64,000 nucleotides of DNA from CAMTVQ01 sp947085255 (lineage in GTDB: Bacteria > Bacteroidota > Bacteroidia > Sphingobacteriales > Sphingobacteriaceae), in assembly GCA_947085255.1 (NCBI GenBank), contig CAMTVQ010000012.1, positions 1 to 64,000 on the forward strand, given 5' to 3'. Position 1 is the first letter of the stretch, and each line of letters opens with the position of its first letter. Positions 37,801 to 45,782 of this stretch are shown here, in pieces. A program made the position numbers and the translations under genes. Below the pieces are notes generated by a model that did not search any database, was not told the DNA's origin, and worked only from the letters and a program-made list of their open reading frames with translations.

Positions 37801-38583
37801 AGGGGTATTTTCCCTGGTTATGCAGTAAATATGGAAACAGGTCAACGCTTGAACATATTTTATGCAGAATCAAGTAATCTTACCAATCCTATTGCAAAGG
37901 ATATGTTATTCAATCCTAATAATGATACTACAAATACTTTTTATGGTGGTCGTCATTTTATATATGTATCTAATACGCCATATGATGAGTGTAAGGCAAT
38001 TGAAGCAGCATTAAAAGCAGGAAATAATGGTGAGAACGCTCCTTCTTTGATTGGTGTGTATTCCCAAATAAATTGGGTAACAGTGGCTATGGCTGATCCT
38101 GACCCAGATAAGTTTTTAGAGAAAGAAGTAAGAGTACGCTTGCGTGTGGCTAAGCCATTGGTGCCATTTATTACTGCTACAGATGCTAATAATGGTTTCC
38201 CATATTATCAATTTAAAACAACGGATTTAGCCCCAGAGAAAGGGAATGTGGAAATTGCTAAATCAGCATTAGATTTGATACGCATAGTGCCTAATCCATA
38301 TTATGGACAATCTTCTTATGAGCGTTCAAAAACAGATACACGTGCACGTATTACGAACTTACCAAAACAGGCTACCATAAGTATTTATACGCTTAATGGA
38401 GCACTGGTGAAGCGCATAGAGAAAGATACAGAGTCAGCCTCTACCGTTGATTGGGACTTACAAAATGAGAATGGTGTACCTGTAGCTAGTGGTATGTATA
38501 TCATTCATATACGTACTGCAGTTGGTGAAAAATCCTTAAAGTGGTTCGGTGTAATGAGTCCAACAGATTTAGACAATTTTTAA
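34894..38583 (+). CDS. Large exported protein with T9SS-like C-terminal domain
   Basis: About 1229 residues, 9 bases after the receptor gene. The N-terminus has a hydrophobic signal (IVIAVLAVAMSSITFNSVA); ATGs at 34894, 34903 and 34909 are all possible, and AGGA precedes the first. The early region 'DINNVRAKLLAGGDFWWD' and 'GALWFGGMSGSNLRTAGQTYG' is a pattern I recall from long T9SS-exported proteins of Bacteroidota with no assigned function. 'DVNKNGKYDGADYPDF' looks like a calcium-binding acidic loop. The end 'IVPNPYYGQSSYE', 'ATISIYTLNGALVKRIE' and 'VASGMYIIHIRT' fits a type A sorting domain. Surface location is inferred; activity unknown. Confidence 0.7.
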   Translation: MNCMYMKITRYRIVIAVLAVAMSSITFNSVARDPIGKKATKPRQQSRLTAACVGGTSSTDLDINNVRAKLLAGGDFWWDNKAEGSAAAGYEIPKVEAGTGIARHSIYSGALWFGGMSGSNLRTAGQTYGTGNNNYEFWPGPLDTTNATIDGADCTNWDKHFKVNRTDIDAFLLDTNDENLRKVVRNWPGYENKDLGFDANGNVTHSLAPFIDVNKNGKYDGADYPDFRGDQAIWWVFNDKGDIHGQYKGDAIGLEVQALAFAFKTNDVLNNMTFYNYKVVNRALTSLDSTFMGVFVDADLGDYFDDYVGCDAELGVGFIYNGDDNDGTNLGYGENPPALGIDFFKGPINEFGVELPMSRFMYFNNSPDGSDPQSDPGTDVEMYRYLNGNWKDGTKLSYGATGYKLGSTNVSNFAFPGKTDPKKRFEWTEAQAGNTSGDRRFLLSAGPFKLLPGAVNNIIIGVVWARASSGGAQRSLLEMLDADSKAQALFNAGFRVANGPRTPDVQVTELDQRIVLSLANTKITESYDVIEPTGAGDFRYKFEGYQVFQLKDNTVTVADIYDINRAKPLFQCDLKNGIRTIVNKDFSTLTGETNSRILVEGADKGIVHTFDITKDAFNNNAPLANNRPYYFVCIAYAYSKDARRDSGTAKVQYSYQYLAGRGNIPDGGTVAVPRKPDPREGGVKLNADIGTTPKVIRLSGAGNGANILEFTPETDLSPLFDASKNYTIDNPEYQNSKGPLTIKVYDPFKIPNESFTFYFTDDTYNAGGNKRWKLVSSSGDVVKSDYTLDLNYEQVIPQYGFSVSVNTITKAPGKDPDNNDRNGFLDASIEYPNGGSQWFQPLVNNKNGGKIDHWINEFEPRLKSNEDTATRDQDPNGFYRNVLEGRFAPYKFVANTVIGPGLNNLNPQANKNNNLNSLPSIDIVLLPKEQEAKWSKCVVVESGLRKQNNEGGVVKGYLRAGTHPTEGVGRGIFPGYAVNMETGQRLNIFYAESSNLTNPIAKDMLFNPNNDTTNTFYGGRHFIYVSNTPYDECKAIEAALKAGNNGENAPSLIGVYSQINWVTVAMADPDPDKFLEKEVRVRLRVAKPLVPFITATDANNGFPYYQFKTTDLAPEKGNVEIAKSALDLIRIVPNPYYGQSSYERSKTDTRARITNLPKQATISIYTLNGALVKRIEKDTESASTVDWDLQNENGVPVASGMYIIHIRTAVGEKSLKWFGVMSPTDLDNF

Positions 38584-38604
38584 TTGCACAATAAAGCAGG
38601 AGAA

Positions 38605-39648
38605 ATGAAAAGAATTTCAGTAATTATCGGTTTAGTAAGTTTTTGTTTATGTACTACTAGTACGTATGCGGGTAATCCGAAACGTACAGGTCAAGCAGGA
38701 GCAATGGAGTTGCTCATTAATCCATGGGCGCGCTCATCGGGTTGGTATGGCTTAAATGTAGCTTCGGTAAATGGTATAGAAGCCATGAACTCGAATGTTG
38801 GTGGCTTGGCGTTTACTAAAAAAACAGAAGCTGTTTTTGCACGTACCAGTTACTTGCAAGGTTCAGGTATATCGGTTAATGCATTTGGCTTATCTCAAAA
38901 AATTGGCAGTTCAAGTGTAGTAGGAGTTTCGATCACCGCTTTAGATTTTGGCGATATCGAAATAACTACAGAGGATCAGCCAGAAGGTGGGCAGGGAACA
39001 ATATCTCCTCAGTTTATCAATTTTGCAGTGGGCTATGCACACTCATTCTCTAATAGTATTCATGGAGGATTAGTAGTGCGTTCAGTATCGGAAGCGGTAG
39101 CGAATGTAAAAGCTACTGGAATTGCTATAGATGCAGGTATTCAGTATGTTACAGGAAAGAGAAATGAGACAAAGTTTGGTGTAGCACTGCGTAATGTCGG
39201 TCCACAAATGAAGTATGAGGGAGATGGTTTATCGCAGAAAGCATTAAATACTCAAACAGGTATCACCTCAACGGTGCTTACTCCAACTCAATCATTTGAG
39301 TTGCCTTCTTTATTAAACATTGGAACAAGCTATGACATTCAATTAGCTCCAAGCCATCGTTTTACAGTAGCAGGTAATTTTACTTCTAACTCATTTACAC
39401 AAGACAACATAGGTATTGGTGGGGAATATAGCTTTAAAAACTATTTCATGCTGCGTGCAGGATACAATCATGAAAAGGGCATTTTTGATGCAGCTACACG
39501 TCTTACTGCTTATACAGGAGGCAGTGCAGGAGCAACTATAGAATTACCTTTAGGTAAAAAAGGAGGAAGTTTTGCTTTAGACTATTCCTTTATCGGAACC
39601 TATGTTTTTGCAGGTAATCATGCTTTTGGTGCTAGATTTACTATATAA
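38605..39648 (+). CDS. PorV/PorQ family outer-membrane protein
   Basis: A 347-residue protein; I start at the ATG at 38605, which is preceded by AGGAGA and gives a signal peptide ending STYAG, rather than a TTG seven codons earlier. The mature protein has the FadL-like barrel pattern of PorV/PorQ: 'RTGQAGAMELLINPWARSSG', 'MNSNVGGLAFTKKTEAVFART', 'FINFAVGYAHSF', 'NYFMLRAGYNHEKGIFD', ending GARFTI. PorV is the T9SS shuttle that carries cargo to the attachment complex. A dedicated copy beside a large T9SS-like cargo suggests a specific partner. The operon ends in a strong hairpin. Confidence 0.82.
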   Translation: MKRISVIIGLVSFCLCTTSTYAGNPKRTGQAGAMELLINPWARSSGWYGLNVASVNGIEAMNSNVGGLAFTKKTEAVFARTSYLQGSGISVNAFGLSQKIGSSSVVGVSITALDFGDIEITTEDQPEGGQGTISPQFINFAVGYAHSFSNSIHGGLVVRSVSEAVANVKATGIAIDAGIQYVTGKRNETKFGVALRNVGPQMKYEGDGLSQKALNTQTGITSTVLTPTQSFELPSLLNIGTSYDIQLAPSHRFTVAGNFTSNSFTQDNIGIGGEYSFKNYFMLRAGYNHEKGIFDAATRLTAYTGGSAGATIELPLGKKGGSFALDYSFIGTYVFAGNHAFGARFTI

Positions 39649-39669
39649 GACTAACCAGAATTTTTTTTC

Positions 39670-39707
39670 GAGAGACTATATAGCAATATATAGTCTCTCT
39701 GTTTTTT
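39670..39707 (+). terminator. Strong rho-independent terminator after the PorV-type gene
   Basis: A perfect 13-bp stem (39670-39682 with 39687-39699) closes a GCAA tetraloop and is followed by a T6 run at 39702-39707. It lies 21 bases after the PorV-type stop codon and before greA, so it marks the end of the three-gene operon. Confidence 0.9.
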
Positions 39708-39709
39708 AC

Positions 39710-39717
39710 TAATTTTG
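39710..39717 (+). promoter_or_regulatory. Candidate -7 box for greA
   Basis: TAATTTTG fits TAnnTTTG exactly and begins two bases after the terminator T-run; the greA ATG is 20 bases further on. No clear -33 box is visible because that position is occupied by the hairpin stem. Confidence 0.4.
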
Positions 39718-39736
39718 ACTGATATTTTAATACATT

Positions 39737-40210
39737 ATGGCAGAGATCGGATATTACACGGCAGAAGGACTTCAGCGCTTAAAGGATGAATTAATGCAGT
39801 TGAAAGTGCACGAAAGAGCGCGCATTTCTCAACAAATAGCAGAAGCACGCGACAAAGGAGATTTATCGGAGAATGCAGAGTATGATGCAGCAAAAGATGC
39901 TCAGGGGTTGCTGGAATTGCGTATTTCTAAAATGGAGGGAAGTTTAGGTAATGCACGTTTGATCGATGAGTCGAAGTTAGATAACTCTAAAGTATTGGCA
40001 CTTTCTAAAGTAAAAATTAGAAACATGGCTAATAAGATGGAAATGAATTACCAATTAGTATCAGAGACTGAGGCTGATTTAAAATCAGGTAAAATATCGA
40101 TTAAATCCCCCATTTCTCAAGCATTATTGGGTAAATCTGTAGGGGATAAAGTGGAAGTAACTGTGCCTAATGGCATACTCAATTTAGAAATCTTAGAAAT
40201 TAGTCGATAA
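39737..40210 (+). CDS. greA: Transcription elongation factor GreA
   Basis: A 157-residue GreA. The N-terminal coiled coil ('YYTAEGLQRLKDELMQL', 'ISQQIAEARDKGDLSENAEYDAAKDAQG') carries the acidic tip that reaches into RNA polymerase and stimulates cleavage of backtracked RNA. The C-terminal FKBP-like domain includes 'SPISQALLGKSVGDKVEV'. It overlaps the HIT gene by one base (TAATG), so the two are translationally coupled, an arrangement common in Bacteroidota. Confidence 0.96.
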   Translation: MAEIGYYTAEGLQRLKDELMQLKVHERARISQQIAEARDKGDLSENAEYDAAKDAQGLLELRISKMEGSLGNARLIDESKLDNSKVLALSKVKIRNMANKMEMNYQLVSETEADLKSGKISIKSPISQALLGKSVGDKVEVTVPNGILNLEILEISR

Positions 40211-40608
40211 TGGCCTCCGTTTTTACACGCATTATTAATGGCGAAATACCTTGCCACAAAATTGCAGAAACAGCAGACTTTATTGCTTTTTTGGATGTTA
40301 ATCCGCTTAAAATAGGACATGCCTTGGTTGTACCCAAACAAGAAATCGACTATTTTTTTGATATGGAAAGTGATATATACACTGCGTATATGTTGTTTGC
40401 CAAAGAAATAGCCAAAGCTATTAAACAAGCTATACCTTGTAAAAAAGTAGGGGTAGCAGTAATTGGATTAGAGGTTCCTCATGCCCACATACACCTTATT
40501 CCTATGAATGAGGTTGGTGATATGAATTTTGGAAAACAAAAACTGCAACCTACTACCGAAGAATTAGACCGAACTGCAGCAAGCATCAGAAAATATATAA
40601 TTATTTAA
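40210..40608 (+). CDS. HIT family nucleotide-binding protein
   Basis: A 132-residue histidine-triad protein. 'FTRIINGEIPCHKIAET' opens the family fold and 'PHAHIHLIP' is the HxHxH catalytic triad loop near the C-terminus. HIT proteins hydrolyse nucleoside phosphoramidates and related AMP conjugates. The gene overlaps greA at its start and convergent ruvC by 8 bases at its end. Confidence 0.94.
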   Translation: MASVFTRIINGEIPCHKIAETADFIAFLDVNPLKIGHALVVPKQEIDYFFDMESDIYTAYMLFAKEIAKAIKQAIPCKKVGVAVIGLEVPHAHIHLIPMNEVGDMNFGKQKLQPTTEELDRTAASIRKYIII

Positions 40609-41173
40609 GCCGAGTCGGGTTTTCTTTAATAAAGGCATTCCACCCCGTATAATTTTTTGTTGAACCACTTCCTTTTTTAGTGGTAGTGCTTATTTTTTGT
40701 AAGGCATGACAAGCTGCTGCAGCTAATCCATCGGTTGCGTCTAAAAATTCAGGAGTTTCGGTAAAATTGAGCAAAGTCTTCAGCATAGCAGCAACCTGCT
40801 CTTTAGAGGAATTACCGTTGCCAGTAATGGATTGTTTTATCTTTTTTGGAGAATACTCAAATATGGGCACATCTCGGTAGAGTCCCGCAGCCATTGCTAC
40901 ACCTTGAGCTCTTCCTAATTTGAGCATAGATTGAACGTTTTTGCCAAAAAAAGGAGCTTCCAACGAAAGTGCATCTGGGTGATACTTGTCGATAAGCTCT
41001 AATACTTGTTCGAATATTTTTTTGAGCTTAGTAGGGTGGTCGGTGTACTTTGTTAAATGAATTACACCTAAGGAAATGAGTTCTAGTTTCTCTCCATTTT
41101 TTTCGCATAGTAAGCCGTAGCCCATAATAGCTGTTCCTGGATCTATGCCTAAAATAATGCGTTCTTTGTCCAC
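40601..41173 (-). CDS. ruvC: Holliday junction resolvase RuvC
   Basis: A 190-residue RuvC endonuclease that cuts Holliday junctions with RuvAB. The four acidic catalytic residues are visible in 'IILGIDPGTAIMGYGL', 'LSLEAPFFGKN' and 'FLDATDGLAAAACH'. 'GNGNSSKEQVAAML' is the DNA-contacting region. The C-terminal extension (STKNYTGWNAFIKENPTRLK) is about 20 residues beyond the E. coli protein, as is usual in Bacteroidota. It is convergent with the HIT gene and divergent from the flippase-like gene. Confidence 0.95.
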   Translation of the reverse strand: MDKERIILGIDPGTAIMGYGLLCEKNGEKLELISLGVIHLTKYTDHPTKLKKIFEQVLELIDKYHPDALSLEAPFFGKNVQSMLKLGRAQGVAMAAGLYRDVPIFEYSPKKIKQSITGNGNSSKEQVAAMLKTLLNFTETPEFLDATDGLAAAACHALQKISTTTKKGSGSTKNYTGWNAFIKENPTRLK

Positions 41174-41238
41174 CTAATGGGCTTTTTATAATACGGTTCA
41201 ATATTAATGATAATTTAAGTAACATTGCCAAAGCACCC

Positions 41239-42219
41239 ATGTCCAAACAGCTTAAATACAGTCTTATTGTTTTTGTGAAACTGCTTATTGTGGGCTTTGC
41301 TTTTTGGGCTATTTATAAAAAAATAGTCTTATCGGTTTCTACCCCTGATTTTGTGCAATTTATTACCGATTATACTACTTCAGCATTTATGTGGTTTGTG
41401 CTAGTGTTGATACTGCTGACCGGAGTAAATTGGATACTTGAGGCTGTAAAATGGAATATATTAATTAGCCATTTGCAAAAAATCACATTTTTTCATGCAT
41501 TTAAGGCGGTGGTGAGTGGGAGCACTTTGGGTATTTTTACCCCAAATAGGCTGGGAGATATGGCAGGTCGTGTATTGTTCTTGCAGTATGAAAAGAGGCT
41601 AAGAGCCATTGTATGTACTAGTGTTGGTTCCTTTGCTCAAATGGTTGTTATCAGCAGTATAGGAGTTATTTCAGCATTGTTTTTTTGCTCTCGATTTTTG
41701 GTGCTCGAGCCTCGTTTTTTTTATGGGATGCTATATGTAGCAGTGTTACTGGTGCTGTTGTTGCTTTTTGTATATTTTAATATTAATTGGTTAGCGTTTA
41801 TTACCAATAAATGGATTAAAAATGACCGTGTTCGTAAGGTATTTAGCATTATGGATAGCTACACCACTAGGGAGCTTGCCTTCGTATTGTTATTGAGCCT
41901 TGCACGTTATCTTTTGTACTCGGGGCAGTATATTGCATTAGTGATTTTTCTTTTACCAGAACTACAATGGGCAGAAACCATGATGCTCATTAATCTTATC
42001 TTTTTTGTGCAAACGGTCGTTCCTAGTTTTGCAATGGCCGATATTGGAATAAGAGGTGCTACTTCTTTGTATTTTTTGGGATTTGTATCTACTAATACCA
42101 TAGCTATACTGACTGCTTCGGTAATTTTGTGGTGCATTAATATTATGCTTCCGGCATTAGTGGGGGCTGTCTTTTTTATTCAACAGCGTTTTTTTGATGA
42201 TGGTGTACGTACTGTTTAG
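41239..42219 (+). CDS. Lysylphosphatidylglycerol-synthase-TM / YbhN family membrane protein
   Basis: A 326-residue protein with about eight transmembrane helices and the conserved blocks of the LPG_synthase_TM/YbhN family: 'WILEAVKWNILI', 'VSGSTLGIFTPNRLGDMAGR', 'VVPSFAMADIGIRGATSLYFLG'. The domain is thought to flip lipids or lipid-linked sugars; the aminoacyl-transfer domain of MprF is absent. The GT2 gene overlaps its 3' end by about 23 bases, suggesting joint action on a lipid-linked sugar in the inner membrane. Confidence 0.85.
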   Translation: MSKQLKYSLIVFVKLLIVGFAFWAIYKKIVLSVSTPDFVQFITDYTTSAFMWFVLVLILLTGVNWILEAVKWNILISHLQKITFFHAFKAVVSGSTLGIFTPNRLGDMAGRVLFLQYEKRLRAIVCTSVGSFAQMVVISSIGVISALFFCSRFLVLEPRFFYGMLYVAVLLVLLLLFVYFNINWLAFITNKWIKNDRVRKVFSIMDSYTTRELAFVLLLSLARYLLYSGQYIALVIFLLPELQWAETMMLINLIFFVQTVVPSFAMADIGIRGATSLYFLGFVSTNTIAILTASVILWCINIMLPALVGAVFFIQQRFFDDGVRTV

Positions 42220-43327
42220 TGGCTTATTGTGGGCGTTGCTTGCCTTTTATTTATATACAACTTGGCGCTTTATACTCGGTTGGCGTAAGGTGCCTAGATT
42301 TGTGGCGGAGCCAATAAATAAACCCGTAAAAGTAAGCGTAATTATTGCCGCACGTAATGAGGAGGATAAGATTGCTATCTGTTTGAAAGCTATTTTAGCA
42401 CAGAATTACCCAGTAGATTATTTGGAAGTGATTGTGATAGATGATCATTCGGAGGATACTACTTCACAAGTAGTAAACGGCTTTGATAGTGTAATGCTTC
42501 TTAAGCTGAATGAGGGCAATACGTTAAACTCATACAAGAAAAAAGCTATCACTGAGGGCATTAAAATTGCCAGCGGAGAGCTAATTATTACCACGGATGC
42601 AGATTGCGAGATGGGTAAAGATTGGATAAGTACGATTGTAAGCTATTATCAAAAAACAGGTAATAAAATGATTTCGGGACCAGTAGCTTTTACAGGTGAA
42701 CGCAATTGGTTTGAAAACATACAAACCATCGAATTTTTATACCTTAATCTTACGGGTGCGGCTTCTATTGGGCAGGGTATTCCGTTTAGCTGTAATGGGG
42801 CTAATTTAACGTACACAAAAGAAGTATTCAACGAGGTTGGAGGATTTACTGGTATTGATCATTTAGCTTCGGGAGATGATGAGCTACTGATGCATAAAGT
42901 GCATCAGCAATATCCAGGTACAATCGGATACCTGAAAAATAGAGATGCAATTGTATACACTGACGCCAAACCTACGCTGCAGAAATTTATACAACAGCGT
43001 AAGCGTTGGGCTTCTAAAAGCATCAAGTACCAAAGTAGTTTTATTGTAACTACTGTTGTTGGTATATGGGCATTTAATTTAGTGCTCATTTTGGCATTAC
43101 TATCTTTAGGTATAGATACTGCCATTTTACCTGTATTGGGTTGGGTTCTGGCGCTAAAATTTGTAGCAGATTTAATTATTATGTTTCAAGCTACTTCTTT
43201 TTTTAAGCGTATGGAATTGCTAAAGTATGCCTTGCTGGTTCAATACTTGTATATGCTGTATGTAGCCTTTATTGGTATTTATGGCAATACGGGTAAGTAT
43301 TATTGGAAAGGTAGACACGTAAATTAG
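42197..43327 (+). CDS. Membrane-anchored GT2 family glycosyltransferase
   Basis: About 376 residues starting at ATG 42197 (a TTG precedes it). One N-terminal membrane helix is followed by a GT-A domain. Motifs are 'VSVIIAARNEEDKIAICL', 'VIDDHSEDTT', the DxD-type 'TTDADCEMG', 'SGDDELLMHKV' and 'QQRKRWASKSIKYQ' (the Q/RxxRW motif of processive enzymes). Three to four C-terminal helices complete it. It probably transfers a nucleotide sugar to a lipid or polysaccharide acceptor. It overlaps the flippase-like gene and touches the permease gene. Confidence 0.9.
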   Translation: MMVYVLFSGLLWALLAFYLYTTWRFILGWRKVPRFVAEPINKPVKVSVIIAARNEEDKIAICLKAILAQNYPVDYLEVIVIDDHSEDTTSQVVNGFDSVMLLKLNEGNTLNSYKKKAITEGIKIASGELIITTDADCEMGKDWISTIVSYYQKTGNKMISGPVAFTGERNWFENIQTIEFLYLNLTGAASIGQGIPFSCNGANLTYTKEVFNEVGGFTGIDHLASGDDELLMHKVHQQYPGTIGYLKNRDAIVYTDAKPTLQKFIQQRKRWASKSIKYQSSFIVTTVVGIWAFNLVLILALLSLGIDTAILPVLGWVLALKFVADLIIMFQATSFFKRMELLKYALLVQYLYMLYVAFIGIYGNTGKYYWKGRHVN

Positions 43328-43332
43328 TGGGT

Positions 43333-44535
43333 ATGCAATCGCAAAAAACTACGTGGACAAAGTTGCGGCAAAATACGGCCGCTTACCTCAGTTTATGGCT
43401 TATTGGAGCTATGCTAGTAATGGCTGTATTGGGTTATTGGATTATGCCGGACTCGTCGCCTGCTGCCAATACAATTGTTTTGCAAATAAGCACGCATAAA
43501 CCAGGTAGTAAAATATGTTTCCTAAAAATACGTAAACAAGAAATTGTTCCGACTGTGTCTATTTTTGAAAAATGGGTTTCAGGCCAAAAAGACGCTTATC
43601 AATACATTCCTATTACCAAGTTTACCATAAAGGGAGCAAATATAGAGGTAGAAGAATATATAGGTGAAGGGGTGATAAATAACACACTACTAACGTATAA
43701 TTTAGCAGAGGTGTTGTATCCATTATCTTCCGACCATAAGCCTGTTATCGCCGCAAATGATGTTACCTATACTACTATTGATGGACAAGTACATACAATA
43801 TCAGTTGCCGTGCTTGCTCAGGATATAGCGAGTAATAATATTGTGCATAAACGCTACTATTTGGGTACCGATAGGTATGGTAGGGATATGCTCAGTCGGC
43901 TGATTTTGGGCGCACGTATCTCGTTATCGGTTGGATTGTTGGCTGTGTTTATTTCGATAGCAATAGGGATTTTGTTGGGTGCAATGGCAGGCTATTTTGG
44001 CGGCTGGGTAGATGCGGCCATCGGTTGGTTAATTAATGTAGTATGGGCATTGCCTACTTTGTTGTTGGTAATAGCCATTTCGTTTGCATTGGGAAAAGGG
44101 TTTTGGCAAATATTCATAGCTGTAGGCTTAAGTATGTGGGTAGAAGTGGCTCGTTTGGTGCGTGGGCAGGTACTGAGTATTCGCGAAAAAGAATATATAG
44201 AGGCTACGCGAGCAATGGGTTTTAGCACTACCCGAATTATTATCAAACATATACTACCTAATATTACAGGGCCTTTGTTGGTTGTAGCATCGGCTAATTT
44301 TGCATCGGCTATATTGTTGGAGGCGGGATTAAGCTTTTTGGGTTTTGGCGCACAGCCGCCATTTCCATCTTGGGGCGGTATGATTAAAGAACATTACGGA
44401 TACATTGTAATAGATGCAGCCTACATGGCCATATTGCCTGGATTAATGATTATGCTGGTGGTATATGCTTTTAATATGTTATCAGTAGGTTTACGGGACG
44501 CCTTAGATGTAAAAGCCGAACAAACAGCCATATAA
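43333..44535 (+). CDS. DppC-type ABC transporter permease, orphan
   Basis: About 400 residues; an overlapping GTG at 43327 is an alternative start. One transmembrane helix near residue 30 is followed by about 115 extracytoplasmic residues, then the permease domain. 'YYLGTDRYGRDMLSRLILGARISL' and the EAA loop 'EYIEATRAMGFSTTRIIIKHILPN' are diagnostic of peptide/nickel importer permeases (DppC/OppC). Its usual partners (DppB, ATPases, binding protein) are not in the window. The extracytoplasmic insert is longer than in E. coli DppC. The phosphatase gene follows after 8 bases. Confidence 0.88.
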   Translation: MQSQKTTWTKLRQNTAAYLSLWLIGAMLVMAVLGYWIMPDSSPAANTIVLQISTHKPGSKICFLKIRKQEIVPTVSIFEKWVSGQKDAYQYIPITKFTIKGANIEVEEYIGEGVINNTLLTYNLAEVLYPLSSDHKPVIAANDVTYTTIDGQVHTISVAVLAQDIASNNIVHKRYYLGTDRYGRDMLSRLILGARISLSVGLLAVFISIAIGILLGAMAGYFGGWVDAAIGWLINVVWALPTLLLVIAISFALGKGFWQIFIAVGLSMWVEVARLVRGQVLSIREKEYIEATRAMGFSTTRIIIKHILPNITGPLLVVASANFASAILLEAGLSFLGFGAQPPFPSWGGMIKEHYGYIVIDAAYMAILPGLMIMLVVYAFNMLSVGLRDALDVKAEQTAI

Positions 44536-44543
44536 TTACGTGT

Positions 44544-45782
44544 ATGAGTACTTTAAGCCAAGATTCATCTGTTGATAGCGAAGGTATTATTCGCTTGCTT
44601 ATTCGTAGGCAAATAGAATTGAATGCCCTGTTGGAAATTACGCAGGCAATTAACAATAATTTCTCGGCGGCTACTTTATTTAAAATGTATGAGTTTGTAC
44701 TTACCCAGCATCTTAAGGTAAAGGATTTGTGTGTATTAGTAAATCGTAATGGTGTTTGGGAGTTTGTAATAGCCAACAATCAATTGATGGAACGTATTAA
44801 TAAAGAACAACTTGTTGATTTATTAGTAGATTTTAAAGAGTTAACAGCCATAAGCTCTCCAGATACGATACTCAATAATTTCAAGTATGTAATTCCGGTA
44901 AAGCACAAGGAACAGGCCTTAGCTTATGTACTTACAGGTAGTTATGAAAATATTGTAGATGGTCTTGATAAGGATATGAAGTTTATCGAAACACTTACTA
45001 ACGTAATTGTGGTGGCTATCGAAAATAAAAAACTCTTTAAAGAACAGATAGAGCAAGAAAAGTACAAACAAGAATTGGCGTTTGCACAGCAAGTACAGTC
45101 GATGTTGGTTCCAGGCAAATTGCCTCAAAATAGCTATTATGCGCTGGATGCTATTTATAAACCACATAGTTCTATAGGTGGCGACTATTATGATTGTATT
45201 GAGCTAAATAAAGAAGAACTTATCTTTTGCGTAGGTGATGTTTCGGGTAAAGGAATATCAGCCGCGTTGTTGATGGCCAATTTTCAAGCAAACTTGCGTG
45301 CATTGGCACAGCCCAATACCACACTAACGTATTTGGTGCAATGCCTTAATAAAAAGGTGTACGAAAACACGGGTGGCGATAAGTTTATTACGTTTTTTAT
45401 TGCTCATTATAATGTTGTTACCAAGCAATTGCTCTATATAAATGCAGGTCACAATGCTCCACTATTAATTAATTCGGGGGGAGTAGCCTCGCTAACAGAG
45501 GGGTGCACCATATTGGGAGCTTTTGCCGAATTGCCAAGTATTACCGAAGGTAAAAAGATAATAGAGGCGAATGATATACTACTTTGTTTTACGGATGGAT
45601 TAGTGGAGGGTGCAGAAGATTTTGATAATGAAATTTTTGATAGTGATAAATTAATCGATTTTATTAGGGATAAATCAACTTTATCAGCGGCAGATTTCAA
45701 TAGAACACTATTTGCCCATTTCTTGGGGCAATATCAATCGGTTTCGGATGATATAACCTTGCTTTCCTGCAAATTTTTTTGA
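44544..45782 (+). CDS. GAF-like / SpoIIE-type PP2C protein phosphatase
   Basis: A 412-residue regulator of the RsbU type. Residues about 20-170 form a GAF-like sensor region, a short coiled coil ('EQIEQEKYKQELAFAQQVQSM') follows, and residues about 200-412 are the phosphatase. 'SIGGDYYDCIEL', 'FCVGDVSGKGISAALLMA' and 'LLCFTDGLVEG' supply the metal-binding aspartates and 'ISVSDDITLL'-type ending closes it. Such enzymes dephosphorylate anti-sigma-factor antagonists in partner switching; no partner kinase is nearby. The 3' end overlaps the convergent O-antigen ligase gene by 49 bases. Confidence 0.9.
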   Translation: MSTLSQDSSVDSEGIIRLLIRRQIELNALLEITQAINNNFSAATLFKMYEFVLTQHLKVKDLCVLVNRNGVWEFVIANNQLMERINKEQLVDLLVDFKELTAISSPDTILNNFKYVIPVKHKEQALAYVLTGSYENIVDGLDKDMKFIETLTNVIVVAIENKKLFKEQIEQEKYKQELAFAQQVQSMLVPGKLPQNSYYALDAIYKPHSSIGGDYYDCIELNKEELIFCVGDVSGKGISAALLMANFQANLRALAQPNTTLTYLVQCLNKKVYENTGGDKFITFFIAHYNVVTKQLLYINAGHNAPLLINSGGVASLTEGCTILGAFAELPSITEGKKIIEANDILLCFTDGLVEGAEDFDNEIFDSDKLIDFIRDKSTLSAADFNRTLFAHFLGQYQSVSDDITLLSCKFF

